A stretch of 64,000 nucleotides of DNA from Coenobita brevimanus (Eukaryota > Arthropoda > Malacostraca > Decapoda > Coenobitidae), in the NCBI GenBank assembly GCA_032717465.1, contig CM064653.1, positions 42,298,493 through 42,362,492 on the forward strand, written 5' to 3'. Position numbers and translations under genes: made by a program. The notes below the pieces were generated by a model. It ran no database searches. It was not told the DNA's origin and saw only the letters and a list, made by a program, of their open reading frames with translations. The first letter of the stretch is position 1, and each line of letters opens with the position of its first letter. This document shows, in pieces, positions 34,061-47,522 of this stretch.

Positions 34061-35070
34061 TGTTTTTCTTTCCTGTAGCGCTTTCTTTCTTCTCAATCCT
34101 TTCTCTCTCTCTTCCCGGGGACATTTTTTTTCGTCTTGGCCCCTATTTCTCCATTATCTTTGTCTTTCTGCCGTCTTTCTTTTAATCTTCCATATCACTT
34201 TCCATTTCCTCATCTTTGCTTCCCTGTGTATCAGATGTTCATCTTTCTTCTATCTCTCTCTTTATTTTATTTTTTTTCCATTCCTCAGCATTCTCAAATT
34301 TTTCACCGACATCTCTTCCATCTGTTTCTCGGTCTGCTTCCCATCTTTATCGGTAGGCCTCTCTTCTTTGTCCCGGTCTGTCTGCCTTCTATTTCTCGAT
34401 CTGTCCCTCTTTTTCTCGTCTGTCTCCCTTCGTTACTTTGCCCTTTCTCCCTTTTGTCCATTATTATTCCTCCACACTTCCTCCTATCTGTCATTTTTCT
34501 CTTCATCTTTCCTTCTAACGCCTCTGTTTTCCCTCCTCTCTCTCTCTCTCGCCACCAAGAGTAATGATCACTCACCCAAGACATAATTTTCTTAGCTTTA
34601 TTTGATGTGTTTAACAGGTACCAGAGTCACCCTTCCCCTGCTCCCCCCATCCCCTCCTTCTGCTCCCCCCATCCCCTCCCTCTGCTCCTCCCCTCCCCTC
34701 CCCCTGCTCCTCCCCTCCCCTCCCCCTGCTCCTCCCCTCCCCTCCCCCTGCTCCTCCCATTTTCTCCCTCAGCTCCCATCCCTCCTTCCTCATGCTCCTC
34801 TCTTTACTTGATCCTCCGTTCCCTTTCCCTCCCTTCCTTCCCCTCCTCCTCTCTCTTTTCCTTTTCTTTCGCTTCTTTCACTTCTAACCCCTTCCTCTCC
34901 TTCACTGATCGACCTTCTACTGTATGTTCCTTCCCCTCCTCGCTTTTCCCCTCCTGTCTCTTCCCTCTCCTCTTCCTCCCCCATGTCCTCCCTCCCTTTT
35001 CTTCCAAACCCTCCCCTCCCCTCCCCTCCATTTCTTCCTTCCCCTCCCCTCCCCCTTTCCTTCTTTCTGG
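34061..35070 (+). repeat. Polypyrimidine tract with a 22-bp minisatellite
   Basis: About 1 kb of C/T-rich DNA. Within 34635-34760 a unit TGCTCCTCCCCTCCCCTCCC plus CC repeats about five times with small changes. Confidence 0.88.
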
Positions 35071-35084
35071 AACACTTGGATAGT

Positions 35085-35362
35085 TTTACGGGTTTTGGTG
35101 GTGGTGGGATAGAGGAAATGGCAGTACTAACGGTAGGATAGAGTTAATTAATGTATAGTGCTCCTGGTGGTGGTGGTGGTGGTGTATGCTAGTGGTGTCG
35201 TAGAACATAAGGAGGGAGTGTGTGTTAGTTGTTGTGATTGGGAGTATGGGACTTGTGGCGATGTGTATGGTAGCTATGATGATTGTGTGTCTGGTAGTGA
35301 TTGATGATAGTTGTAGAGGAGTGAGAGTGATTGAGTGAGCTTTGTGGTGAGGCTGTGGTGGG

Positions 35363-35414
<52 letters not shown>

Positions 35415-35660
35415 GTTATAGTGACTATATGGTACCTTTTATGTGACTGCAGGTAGCTATTTGATGAGGCTTATGTGTGTAGTAGAAGTCGTGTGTGTGT
35501 GTGTGTGTGAGTGGTAGTGATGGTGACTGTATGGTAACTGCTGTGTGACTGTGCGGTAACCTTGGGAGGTAGTGAGTGTTGTTTTGCACGGAGGAGCAAT
35601 GGAAAGGCGATTGTTAATGAGTGGAGGAGGAAGTGACAGTAGTGGAGATAGAAAGTTTGC
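35085..35660 (+). repeat. GT-rich DNA with (GGT)n and (GT)n
   Basis: (GGT)n lies at about 35165-35184, (GT)n at 35367-35411 and 35491-35510. Phrases like GACTATATGGTACC and GACTGTATGGTAACTG recur, indicating a decayed tandem repeat. Confidence 0.75.
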
Positions 35661-36540
35661 TATGGTTAGTGGATGTGGATATGGTGGTGTTTTTGAAAGA
35701 TTATTTATATTTAAAGAAGAGCTCGTTATGCTGAGACTGATGTAATTATACTCTTGGATAAAATACAGAGTGATGGTAATGCATGACGCTTAGGTGTGAA
35801 ATAATTATTAAGTGGATGAACTCGGTGTAGCGGCCATGGGTTTAAAGTGAGCAGATGCTCTAAGTGTGGACAGTCTTGAAAGAAGTAGTAAGTGTGGAAG
35901 AGTGGAACTGGGAGTGCTTGTGAACCGTGGATGTGGCAGCGTGGACGACTCCACAATTAGACGAGTGATGAGACATTAATCAGATAAGGTATAAAGTAAT
36001 CAAGTAGGATGTTGGTGTGGTTTTCACAATGAATTTCTTACATAGCATGTATTGTTATAACATTGTGGTATTACTAGTGTATAAAGTCTTACCGTGCCTC
36101 TGGAAAGGGTCTGCTTGTCTGCCTATCCGCTTGATAAGAGAATCAGAGAGAAAATTTATGGCAGCTTCACTATGAACCCAGTATTAAGTGAATCAATTTT
36201 GGTGAATGCGTCAAAGTATCAGGATGCCATCACACTCCCATTAAAGAAGGAATCATGAATAACTTAGCCATGCGATGTACACGCTTTACTACTTTCTGGT
36301 TAAAACTGTGCTGTGCGGAATAGAGAGTCTCAGGTAATGGGCTTGGCTTACCACAGATTAAACTCTGGATAATTCATCTAGTCTCTCTTGAATGAAATGG
36401 GTGACGAATGTATTAGTAAGGTGATCTGTGAGTGGGTTAAAGGATGCAAGGCGGAGTGGCCGGGTAGCTGGGAGGAGGCATTGAGGACGGCCATGGCTGA
36501 GGTCGAGAGTGAGGAAAATCGATTAAGTTGTGCTTGTGGG
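35661..36540. other. Unique-looking DNA
   Basis: No simple repeat, family copy or plausible exon is seen, although CCATCACACTCCCATTAAAG near 36227 is faintly F1-like. Confidence 0.4.
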
Positions 36541-36544
36541 CTGT

Positions 36545-36730
36545 GAGGCGTGGTAGTGGTTGTAGTAGTAGTAGAATCGGTAGTAGTTGTAGTAGTAATT
36601 GCGGGGAGTGAGGCGTGGTAGTAGTAGTAGTAGTAGTTATAGTAGTAATAATAGTAGCAGCAGTAGCAGTAATAGTAGTAGTTGGTGTTGTTTTTTTTTT
36701 TTGTAGGAGAGAGAGAGAGAGAGAGAGAGT
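36545..36730 (+). repeat. (TAG)n array, duplicated, with poly-T and (GA)n
   Basis: TAG triplets occur in two blocks, each introduced by GTGAGGCGTGGTAGT (36543 and 36608), so a segment of about 65 bp is duplicated. A poly-T (36689-36700) and (GA)n (36706-36730) follow. Confidence 0.9.
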
Positions 36731-37500
36731 TGGGCAAGACATGATGAGCGTTGCAGTGTAAGTGAGGTTTAAGCATGCTGCCAAATCAATCTCAGTCTCA
36801 TGCTTGTTTTTTGCTCGACGACGCTTGTTATGCTTCTGGCCCTGCACCCCACAATGCGTAATTTGGATGTGTGTTTTACCTCTTACCTTGGCATTATTCC
36901 GGCTAATAGAATATAGATTTAAAGATGTGTACCTCGAGCAGTAGGATTAAATTTTACTTTCTCGTCATTGCAGTAGAAAAATGAAAAACAGAAATCTCAC
37001 ATTTTTCTTTTAAACATGTCACCCTTACACAATTGCTGTTTCTATTCCTGTTCTTAAAGTGGTTTCAGGTGTTTTATCTTGACTTTATATTCGTTGTCTC
37101 ACAGTTAGCATTTCCCTCTACACTTATATTTTGCCCTTGACCGTCTATATTTCCGTTTCGTTGATTTCCCACATCCCCTCCATACAACACAGTCAGCAGT
37201 TCTTCTCATCCACATCAGATTCTCTCCAGTCAAGTCTTCACTTCAGCGTCAATTATAAAACCTAACATAAAATCAAATTGTAAAAGTCACCTCCCCCCCC
37301 ACAGAGAAGCTTGGCTGGGGGCGCGAGGAAGGGCGTTGGGTGTATCAGGTAACACTTCCTATTTGCATACGTGCATTCCCAGACCCCCAGCTAATCCCGT
37401 TACCAGCTACTCAGGAAGATGAATTTTTAGACTCCACTCCGCCGACCTGCATGCTGGCGCCCTCCCCTGGGAAATTGTGCAGCCTTGTTCTGACACTGAG
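36731..37500. other. Unique-looking DNA
   Basis: Nothing recognised. 37290-37420 is somewhat GC-richer. Confidence 0.4.
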
Positions 37501-37504
37501 ACGC

Positions 37505-38045
37505 TGCCGAGGGATGTGTGGGGAAGGGGAGGAGGGGGGGGGGCAGGGAAATGTGGGGTCTGGTGTGTGAGATTGGACGGGGTGTACTGGATGAGAATAG
37601 AATTGGAGAGGGGTTGGTGGTGGGGGATGGGGAAAGGACTGGGGAAAACTTGAAAGGGAACAGGGAAGTTGGAGGAAGTGTATTGGATGAGAAGAGAATT
37701 GGAGAGGGGGATTGGTGGAGGGGAGGTGTGGCTGGGGACGAGTTGGAAGAGAACCGGGAAGAGTGTGAACAGGGCAATTGGAGAGGGTATGCTGGATGAG
37801 AATCGATGTAGAATGGGGGATTGTTGGAGGATGTAACGGTTTAGGAACTGGGGAAAGTTGGGAAGAGAACGAGGAGGAGGCAAAGTAGGAGGGTATGAGA
37901 GAGATACTGGATGAGAGTGAAAGCGAAGTAGGGGGTTGTTGGAGGGGAGGAGAGGGCCGGATTGGAGAAAAGTGGGAAGAGAAAGGGGAACTGTCCGGAG
38001 CTGGAGAGTGGAGGAGGGGAGTGGTACTGAGAATAGGTGGGAAGA
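37505..38045 (+). repeat. Purine-rich minisatellite, period about 110 bp
   Basis: CTGGATGAGAATAGAATTGG recurs near 37577, 37683 (ATTGGATGAGAAGAGAATTG), 37792 (CTGGATGAGAATCGATG) and 37908 (CTGGATGAGAGTGAAAG). Each is followed by GGGGGATTGGTGGAGG and GGGGAAAGTTGGAAGAGAAC-type words. At least four units with moderate divergence. Confidence 0.85.
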
Positions 38046-38580
38046 AGACGTGGAAGGGTCTGACCTAGATGATATATAAAGGTGAGGATGAACTGGATGT
38101 ACACGTGAAGAAAAACTGATGCGAAGGAAGATGGAAATTTGACTTGGATGTGAAGGAAGGGGGAGGTTGGACTGAAAGATAAGAGGTGCTAAATTGAATG
38201 CAAATAGAAATCGAGAAAGATGGTGATGAACTGGAAGAAAATGGAGATGAGGATGGAGTGAATGAGGAGAAAGTTGGCGATGAAATGAATGAGAAGAGAA
38301 ATGAGGAAAGGTGTGGATGAACTGGGACAGAAAGAGGAGGACTGAAGGAGGTCTTTAGAAGTGGCGCAGAACAGGAGTGAGGATGAGAGGGAGGAAGGGT
38401 AGGGGTTGGATTAGGGGTGAAAGGGTGAACTGGCAAGAAAGCGAACTAGGGTGAAAGTGGGGAAGGAGGAGAGAAGGTGGATGAAAGGATGAATTGGGAA
38501 GGAGGTGCGGGGGGAGGAGGAGGAACTGGGGAGAAGGCGAGCCAGGGTGAGGGCTGGGAGAGGGTGAATTGGGAATTTGA
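38046..38580 (+). repeat. GA-rich degenerate repeats
   Basis: GATGAACTGG, GGATGAGGATGG and GGGGAAGGAGG words recur without a fixed period. Confidence 0.7.
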
Positions 38581-38736
38581 ATGGCATTAGTGGAAGAAAT
38601 GTGGATTTTTGAATCATGAATGAACACAGCTATCGAGGATTTTTTATTTAATGTAGAAAAGAAGAAAACGAATGCTGAAAGCCTGGAAATATCGTCCCAA
38701 AGAAAGTTGAACAAGAGCAAGGATAGAAATTTGCAT

Positions 38737-38737
<1 letters not shown>

Positions 38738-38804
<67 letters not shown>
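38738..38804 (+). repeat. (GT)n microsatellite
   Basis: About 33 GT units. 38805-39060 shows nothing recognised. Confidence 0.97.
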
Positions 38805-38805
<1 letters not shown>

Positions 38806-39064
38806 TCTGCGTGTCACTAATATTGTAATTAGAGGTACTATGATGAATCAAGGGAGATAAATTAGAAGTTCATTGGATAACCCTTGAAGAAGAGAATGGA
38901 AAATTGAAGTGCAGGATGAAGCTTTAAGCATCTGAAAGGAGACATGAGCATTTACTGCCAGTGGAAAGAGTAAAGACGAAAAGTAAGAAGAAACTATTTA
39001 CAGAAGACACAAAAAGAGTTATTGATGATAACCTGGTTGGAACGAACATGAAAAGATTGAGGGA

Positions 39065-39273
39065 GTGTATGTTTTAACCATTTCGGGGTCTATACAGTTG
39101 ATTGGATTTTGGAGGCAAGAAGAATGCAGTCATAAAAAGTATATAACAGTGATGGGGTTTATGTAGCCATTCTAACTCTTTCAGTAACTGGCTTGGTTAC
39201 AAAACTAATTAAAGTCATCCGCCAGTAGCAAGATTAAAATGTAAACAAACAGCATGGCACTAATAGGGTTAAT
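39065..39273 (+). mobile_element. F1 copies
   Basis: The better copy (39168-39273) reads TCTAACTCTTTCAGTAACTG, AACTAATTAAAGTCATCCGC, CAGTAGCAAGATTAAAATG and CATGGCACTAATAGGG TTAA. A weaker one precedes it (TTTTAACCATTTCGGGGTCT). Confidence 0.6.
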
Positions 39274-39420
39274 GCCAGTGAACTAATAGGATAATGGGCT
39301 TAGATGATTTTTGTAGTAAATGGAGTATGTGGTCATGATCGGAGCTGTCCTCTCCCCGTTTATTTTTCGTATCCAGCCAGTTTGTAGTCACCTTTTGTTT
39401 TCCATATCTTGCCAACGCGG

Positions 39421-39548
<128 letters not shown>

Positions 39549-39900
39549 AATCCAGCAAACTTAACCCCCCTCCCCCCCAAAAAAAAAAAAAAAAAATCAG
39601 TACCCCTTTTCCCGGAATTTTCAGTATCCAGCCAGCTCGGAGCCCCAACCGTCGACTATTTCCGTATCTACTTCCTCTTCCCCCTCCCTCTGTTTTCCTT
39701 TTCCAGGCACCTCATGCACAATTCACTGCCAGGATTCGACAGGCATAAGAAACCAGAGTGCCAGTGACCTTTTGCCGGTTCCAGCTCGTCCTCATAAAAC
39801 ATTCACCAGCACCACTCTTCTTCACCGGCCCCTCCCTGCCCCGGACTACCCGCCGCGTCCATTCACCCCAGGGGTTTCTTAGTGGCTATAACATGAAAAC

Positions 39901-39995
39901 ATTAAACCTTTTAGTACGATGACTCTTTGTATATTCTTTTCTGTCATAAACGATTTCATTCAGCTTAGGAGAGACCTCGCGTAGTGAAAGGAGTA
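39901..39995 (-). mobile_element. F1 half-unit
   Basis: ATTAAACCTTTTAGTACGAT, TATTCTTTTCTGTCATAAAC, GATTTCATTCAGCTTAGGAG, AGACCTCGCGTAGTGAAAGG follow the F1 order on the minus strand. Confidence 0.75.
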
Positions 39996-40002
39996 GAAAA
40001 AG

Positions 40003-40055
40003 TTTTCTGTTGGAGTGCGTTGCACCTGCCAAAGTGCAACGCACTCTAACAGAAG
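40003..40055. other. Near-perfect 19-22 bp hairpin
   Basis: CTGTTGGAGTGCGTTGCAC (40007-40025) pairs with GTGCAACGCACTCTAACAG (40034-40052). There is one G-T position, an 8-base loop (CTGCCAAA) and three further pairs at the base. It directly follows an F1 half-unit where the linker would normally lie. It could be a small foldback insertion or, if transcribed, a short-hairpin RNA precursor. No homology to a known microRNA is claimed. Confidence 0.85.
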
Positions 40056-40183
40056 TCCTCTAGATAAAGGCAGCTCCATAGCCTCGCCAAAGAGAGAAGT
40101 GAATGGCACAAAACCGTATTATCAGCTTGCCAATTTCTCTTTCGTAGTCTCGTGATGTTCATTCACCAAGTGACGGAAACTGT

Positions 40184-40237
40184 GTTATGATGATGATGAT
40201 GATGATGACGACTGGGTTATGATTATGATGATGATGA
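40184..40237 (+). repeat. (GAT)n array, interrupted
   Basis: Two GAT runs separated by GACGACTGGGTTATGATT. Confidence 0.95.
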
Positions 40238-40429
40238 TAAAAAAAAAACATATAAAATTTTAGCTTTTGGGTGGTGTGAAGACGAAAATTCTTTATTGTG
40301 TGGCATAGATGGTATGAGGCACTATATCAGACATGACTATTGACACTGTGATCTAGGTAAAAGGCGTGAGGATATAGCACCAACCTTCACGAGACCCATT
40401 GACGGTGTGGCTCGCTAGATAGCTATTTG

Positions 40430-41020
40430 GTGAGGGAGGAGGGGAAGCAGAGGAATACGTGAAGGGGAAGAATAGAGGGCAGAGAAAATATACAGGAGAG
40501 GCGATGGAAAGAGGTGAACAAAGATGTGAGGACGAGGATAAGCAAAGGAGAAGGTGTAGGGAGAATGGGAGAATGTATAATGTGCAGGAAGGCTGTGTTG
40601 GGGAATCAAGAAGTAAGAACAGGATTAGCAGATGGGAAGATGTGGGGAACAATGAAGGAAGTAAAGTAGGAGAAAAGGTGACAAGAAAGAATGCGTGAAA
40701 TTAAAGAGAAAGTAATTTGATAAGGAAAGGAAGGTGGTGTGTTCACTAAAGAACTACTCGACAATGAAGAGAAATGTGAAGGAAAAAGAGAGTACAGTGT
40801 TCGGTGAGAAAGTGACTTGAGAAGAGAGAATGGAAACAAGAACACAGGATTTGAACACTTAAGGAAGGGCGAAGAAAATGAGAGTTCTGTACGGTGCGCT
40901 TGTTGTGTTCACTAAGAAAGCTATTTGGTGAGGGAAAGATGAAGGAAATGAAAGTGTGTTGACCAAGAAAGCGATTTGATGAGGGGAAGGTGAAGGAAAT
41001 GACAGTACAGCGAGGTGTGT
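40430..41020 (+). repeat. Purine-rich degenerate minisatellite
   Basis: AGCTATTTGGTGAGGGA occurs at 40421 and 40918, GCGATTTGATGAGGGGAAGG at about 40970, and AGTAATTTGATAAGGAAAGG at 40708. The last two well-kept units are about 52 bp apart and share GAAGGAAATGA. The repeat is old and irregular. Confidence 0.65.
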
Positions 41021-41160
41021 ATACAGGGTGGCCCCGTGTGCAGAGAGGCGTGGAGGTGAAGGCGAGGAGCGCAGGGCCAGGACAAACAGATACATCATGT
41101 GAATCTACCAATTACTGCGTACCAGAGTCAACACGCCCACGGTCACACCACAAACATTAG

Positions 41161-41161
<1 letters not shown>

Positions 41162-41243
<82 letters not shown>
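41162..41243 (+). repeat. (CA)41 microsatellite
   Basis: Uninterrupted CA array. 41244-41525 shows nothing recognised. Confidence 0.98.
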
Positions 41244-41245
<2 letters not shown>

Positions 41246-41529
41246 ACGAGGACAGTCTTCCGTAGTCTGTTTTACAATCATCTAGAAATTACCTGATTAT
41301 CATTGATGTTTCCTTTTGAGTTCACCTTTGGCATTTTTTAGTATTCATGCCTTTAACTCTTCTGTACCGCCTCCACCTGCTCAGAAGAAGAAGGAAAGGA
41401 AAACGTGTGCATAAACGCCAGTGATTATGCACGCGAGGCAGAATAATGATTGAAATTGAGTAGATGTTCTATTTAGTGTTTTTCTTTTCTTGTTTCTAGA
41501 TCCTTTCCACCATGTATGTTAGTGCAAAG

Positions 41530-41646
41530 TAAAGATGATGATGATGATGAAGATAATGATTCGCTGAAGTTCTTACTGTCCAGTTGGGAAGGATAAATAA
41601 TATAATTGCGAGATAAATGTTATGAGTGGGGGCTGATAGTTAGGTA

Positions 41647-41690
<44 letters not shown>
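41530..41690 (+). repeat. (GAT)n and (GA)n
   Basis: Short GAT array (about 41533-41551) and GA array (41649-41685). Confidence 0.93.
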
Positions 41691-41817
41691 TGTTTTTTAT
41701 GTAAAAGAACAACAGTGAGACAGTCAGTCTGACATTAGACAGATAAAGTTAACAGACAGAAAGACAGACATTGTAATGAGTGAGGCATAGACATTATAAG
41801 ACAGAGTGATATACCAG

Positions 41818-42785
41818 TGAATCTCTATACATCTTTCTCTCTTCCCTCAGTTTCTTTACACATTTCTCTCTCTTCTCTCACTCACTCTCTTCTCTCCTAT
41901 CTCCCCTCCCCACCACTCTCACGTGCATTACACCCTTTCACGTGCCATGGCTCTCCTCTCCCTTCCACCCTCCATTACCTAAACCTTTTCTCTCCCTACC
42001 TCCCTCCCCTCTGTCCCTTTTGTCACCCCTCTCCCTCACGTCTTCCTTCTTCCCCCCTTTCATCTTTCCCCCTTTCCCTTCCTCCCTGTCTCCCTTTTCC
42101 GTCTTCCCTCACGCCCCTGTTCCCTTCCTCCCCCTCTCGTTTCCCTTCCTCCCTCTCCCTCTTTCCCTTCCTTCCTCTCCATTTTTCCATTTTCTGTCTC
42201 TCCCACCTTCCCTCTCTCCGGTTTTCCATTTCTCCTCCCTACTTCCCTCTTTTCCTTCTGTCTTTCCTCTCTTTCTCTCTTGCCATCCCCCTCCTATCTT
42301 TCCCCCTCACCTTCCTTTCCCTCCTCTTCCTTCTCCCCCCTTCTTCCTCCTGTCTCATATTCCCCCTCTGTCTTCCATTATCCACACCTCCGCTTCCCCT
42401 CATTTCCCCTCAGTCTTCCTCTCAATCCATCCCCTCCATTACCTTAATCTTTCCGTCCTCCTCCTCCTCCTCCTCCTCCTCCTCCTCCTCCTCCTCCTCC
42501 TCCTCTCTTTCGCCCTTATCTTCCATCCCTTCTTTCCCCCATTTTTCCTCCGGCTTCTACTTTCCTGAACCCCCCCCCCATTCCATACCAGTCCCCATCC
42601 CTTCGTCTATTTCCTCCCCTCATGTATATTTTCCTCCCTTTTCTCCTTTCACTTCTAACTTCCTCCCTTCGCCCTCACCCTTACCATTCTGCCCTCTATA
42701 CTATACCGTCGATTTTCATTCTCTTCTCCCAATCTCCTGTTCATCTTATCCAGGTCTTACTCTCCCCTCATCCTCTCAACCCCAT
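41818..42785 (+). repeat. Polypyrimidine tract of about 1 kb with (TCC)16
   Basis: Almost purine-free plus strand, with TCC array at 42456-42505. A 323-codon Ser/Pro/Leu/Phe-rich frame spans it and is judged spurious because it has no complexity and is paralleled in another frame. Confidence 0.88.
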
Positions 42786-42796
42786 TAAATTACAGG

Positions 42797-42945
42797 GCGT
42801 CATGTTTTGCTCTCGCCACCACCAGACGATTTTATTCAGCTTAGTATAGTCCCCTAGCAGTGGAGGAAAAACCTGTCCTAATCTATTAAAATCCCTTGAA
42901 AATAGCAGGCAATTTTTTCCCTCAATATTAAACTGTTTGGACATC
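42797..42945. mobile_element. F1 head-to-head pair
   Basis: GGCGTCATGTTTTGCTCTCG, CCACCAGACGATTTTATTCA, CCTAGCAGTGGAGG, then CTAATCTATTAAAATCCCTT and GAAAATAGCAGGCAA on the other strand. Confidence 0.65.
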
Positions 42946-43073
42946 TACCAGTCTCCCATTCCATGTCAGTAGTCTGCCTTCTCTAATTATATTCCCTGCG
43001 TTTCGCCACATCGTTTCCTCGCTTCATCGTCCTCCACGCTATCCCTTTTTTGCAGCCGTTCACATGCACTTCT

Positions 43074-44660
<1,587 letters not shown>

Positions 44661-44661
44661 T

Positions 44662-44860
44662 TGTAAGCTGCGATTTTACTTTGGTTAACCCCAGACGTTT
44701 GTATTCAGCCTAGAGTGAGTATAGGATCCAGACAGTGCTAATACTGTCTCCATAAACTCTCATGGTGGCGTCAACCCTTCGATTTTATTTTGGCTGGCAC
44801 CAGACAGTTTTTATCAGTTGGGAGTGAGCAAAGGAGCCTGAGTATTAATTTGCCTCACAT
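44662..44860 (+). mobile_element. F2 repeat, two tandem copies
   Basis: Copy 1: GTAAGCTGCGATTTTACTTT, AACCCCAGACGTTTGTATTC, GAGTGAGTATAGGATCCAGA. Copy 2, about 108 bp on: CCTTCGATTTTATTTTGGCT, GGCACCAGACAGTTTTTATC, GGAGTGAGCAAAGGAGCCTG. 44861-45250 shows nothing recognised. Confidence 0.7.
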
Positions 44861-45254
44861 TAATTTTTCATTACATTTTTTCCCTCTGCTGTCCAGAGTG
44901 AAAGTAAAATAATTTCCCCCAGTATATCCACAGCACTACGGAAAGAAACCTTGTTGGAGGATATTAATGAATATTTGTGTGGAAGCTCCTGTTTATCCAA
45001 GAGTGAAATCATTAAATTTTGGTTTGCAAGTCTAAATGGGAAATATGGAGATTGGCTTCCTTAGAGTTTATTATAGGATCTGTCAAACGCCCTGTCACCG
45101 GGATAGACACCGATACCGTTTAAGTCTTACTCTTTTATTTATCACTTCCTCTTCAATTTATTCAGTCACTTCGATTAGACCCATCGTTAGTGTTGTTATG
45201 CTCATGTTGCGTATATACTGGTTTGATTTCCGTTTGATTTCTAGGGATTTTTAT

Positions 45255-45401
<147 letters not shown>

Positions 45402-45439
45402 CCAAAATATCTCATACACATCAATGCTTACACTCTCTC

Positions 45440-46690
45440 TTCTTTCAAGCCACAACCTCACCTTCTGTAACACCCTTCTTTCTCGAGTATCATATTTTCA
45501 ACGTATTCATATCCTGCCTTATAGAAATGTTTAATTCGGAGCCGTACAAGTGTTAATATTTGCCTTTTTTTTTCTTCTTTGTATTGACACTCACACCCAC
45601 CCTACCCTTATATCTTTCATAGTCACACCAGCATCATTTCATCACTCAGCAATCTTTCCTGCCATCAGCATAATCCCAAATCAGCCAACGCACAGCTCCC
45701 ACACTTATACATCCAGCATCCTACGTCCTTCATCCACTCACACCATCAAATACAACTATTGCCCTACCTACCCACCTGCTTACCTTCTACATCCATAGCC
45801 ACCTACCTTCCTCTTGCACTCACAGATCGGCTACACGTATCTACCTCTTACACCCACACTCTCATTCATCTGCCTTTCGACCTCCATCGCCATCCCACAT
45901 CTAGCCATCTCATTTCCCACATTCACACCTGCAGCTACCTTCAAGCCCTGTTACTTTCCCACCCATCTTCCCGTTCACCTATCCATCTATGTCTTCCACT
46001 CCCAGACACCAAACACATTGTTATCTCACACATCAGTCCAACGCTAACTTATGCCTTTTATACTTTCCCAGCACCCACACCCACCAACCCGCCTCCCACA
46101 GTTACACCGACACCCGCCCACCCGTCTCCTACACTTACACCCACACCTACCCACTTTCCTCCCACACCAAGCTTATCTTCACTCACAACAGCCCCATTGA
46201 ACTCCTGTTTCTGGGAATTCCCACGACACGCCTCATCTTATTCACGGGATACATTCCTTGTCCACTTTTTCATACCAGCAGTCATCAGCATACCTCCCTC
46301 AGTCACATTCACATCCCAGCACATCATCTCCCTCTCAGTCTCACACTTCCTCTTACATCCGTCCAACTTCATCTCCGCCAACACTAACCAGTTTCTAAAG
46401 ATGAGAGATTTCTAAAGATGCATTCTCTCAGTATCCACCATCCATCCTATTCTCCTTCTTTCCTATACGCCCATCTATTTCCCACACCCAGACTCACTCC
46501 GCGTCCACCCTGTCTCCGGAGATTCTCACATCCACCCTTTTAAATCCCCCTACCCTGTTTCATCTCTACCCATTCCCGGACACCCACCCATTTCTCTCCC
46601 ACACTCAGCTCATCCCATCCGGATATTCCCACACCCAAGCATCCACCCTCTCTTCAACACCCATTCCCACACACACTAGACTCATCCCAC
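45440..46690 (+). repeat. C/A/T-rich, guanine-poor domain
   Basis: About 1.2 kb of plus-strand sequence is poor in G with loose CACCCACAC, TACACCCACAC and CCTCCCACA repeats, clearest at 46060-46180. Reading frames of up to 218 codons here are Ser/Thr/His/Pro-rich and not convincing. Confidence 0.75.
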
Positions 46691-46699
46691 CCACACCAT

Positions 46700-46945
46700 C
46701 TCATCACAAGCCAGTCTCCGGAGATTCCCACGCCCGCGCCTCCGCCGTGTTAGGTCGCGTGACACCGCCTCCCCGCGTATCACCCACATTATCCCGGGAT
46801 CGATCTCAACCCCCCTACCGAGAGTAAACAGGCAGCGGGTTACTCAGTGTTACCGGCCACTGTCACCCCCACTGCAACGCGTTTACAGGGGAGGAGTGTC
46901 GGCTAACATCACAGCGGCTTAGGGTTTTTGCCTGTGTATTGTCCT
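46700..46945. other. Second CpG-richer patch
   Basis: Unique DNA with many CpGs (CCACGCCCGCGCCTCCGCCG, GGTCGCGTGACACCGC). The phrase CTCCGGAGATTC occurs at about 46516 and again at about 46715, each followed by CAC. No exon recognised. A regulatory role is possible but unsupported. Confidence 0.3.
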
Positions 46946-46984
46946 TGGTTTTTAAGGGTTGTCGGTGTTGTTTCGTCATATAGC

Positions 46985-47522
46985 TTGGCTTTGCTTTGAT
47001 CTGCTGGGGTTTACTGTGATCTGCATGGGTTTACTTTGATCTGCATGGGTTTACTTTGATCTGCTTGGGTTTACTTTGATCTGCTTGGGTTTACTTTGAT
47101 CTGCTTGGGTTTACTTTGATCTGCATGGGTTTACTTTGATCTGCTTGGGTTTACTCTGATCTGGTTGGGTTTACTTTGATCTGTTTGGGTTTACTTTGAT
47201 CTGTTTGGGTTTACTTTGATCTGGTTGGGTTTACTCTGATCTGCTTGGGTTTACTTTGATCTGGTTGGGTTTACTTTGATCTGTTTGGGTTTACTTTGAT
47301 CTGTTTGGGTTTACTTTGATCTGTTTGGGTTTACTTTGATCTGGTTGGGTTTACTTTGATCTGCTTGGGTTTACTTTGATCTGGTTGGGTTTACTTTGAT
47401 CTGGTTGGGTTTACTTTGATCTGGTTGGGTTTACTTTGATCTGCTTGGGTTTACTTTGATCTGGTTGGGTTTACTTTGATCTGGTTGGGTTTACTTTGAT
47501 CTGCATGGGTTTACTTTGATCT
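46985..47522 (+). repeat. 20-bp minisatellite, about 27 copies
   Basis: The unit CTGNNTGGGTTTACTTTGAT repeats with exactly 20-bp register from about 47001 to 47520. A diverged partial unit lies before it. Variation is almost confined to positions 4-5 (CA, CT, GT or TT), plus two units with TTACTCTGAT. It ends abruptly in poly-T/poly-G (47524-47543). Confidence 0.98.

Noticed and set aside
40003..40055. Rho-independent terminator
   Set aside because: The hairpin lacks a T tract on either side and the context is eukaryotic.
41817..42788. 323-codon Ser/Pro/Leu/Phe-rich frame
   Set aside because: It lies wholly in a polypyrimidine tract, where stop codons are rare in all plus-strand frames. No domain, and a second frame is open in parallel.
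46985..47522. CRISPR-like array
   Set aside because: The 20-bp repeats are directly adjacent with no spacers, and the DNA looks eukaryotic. It is a minisatellite.
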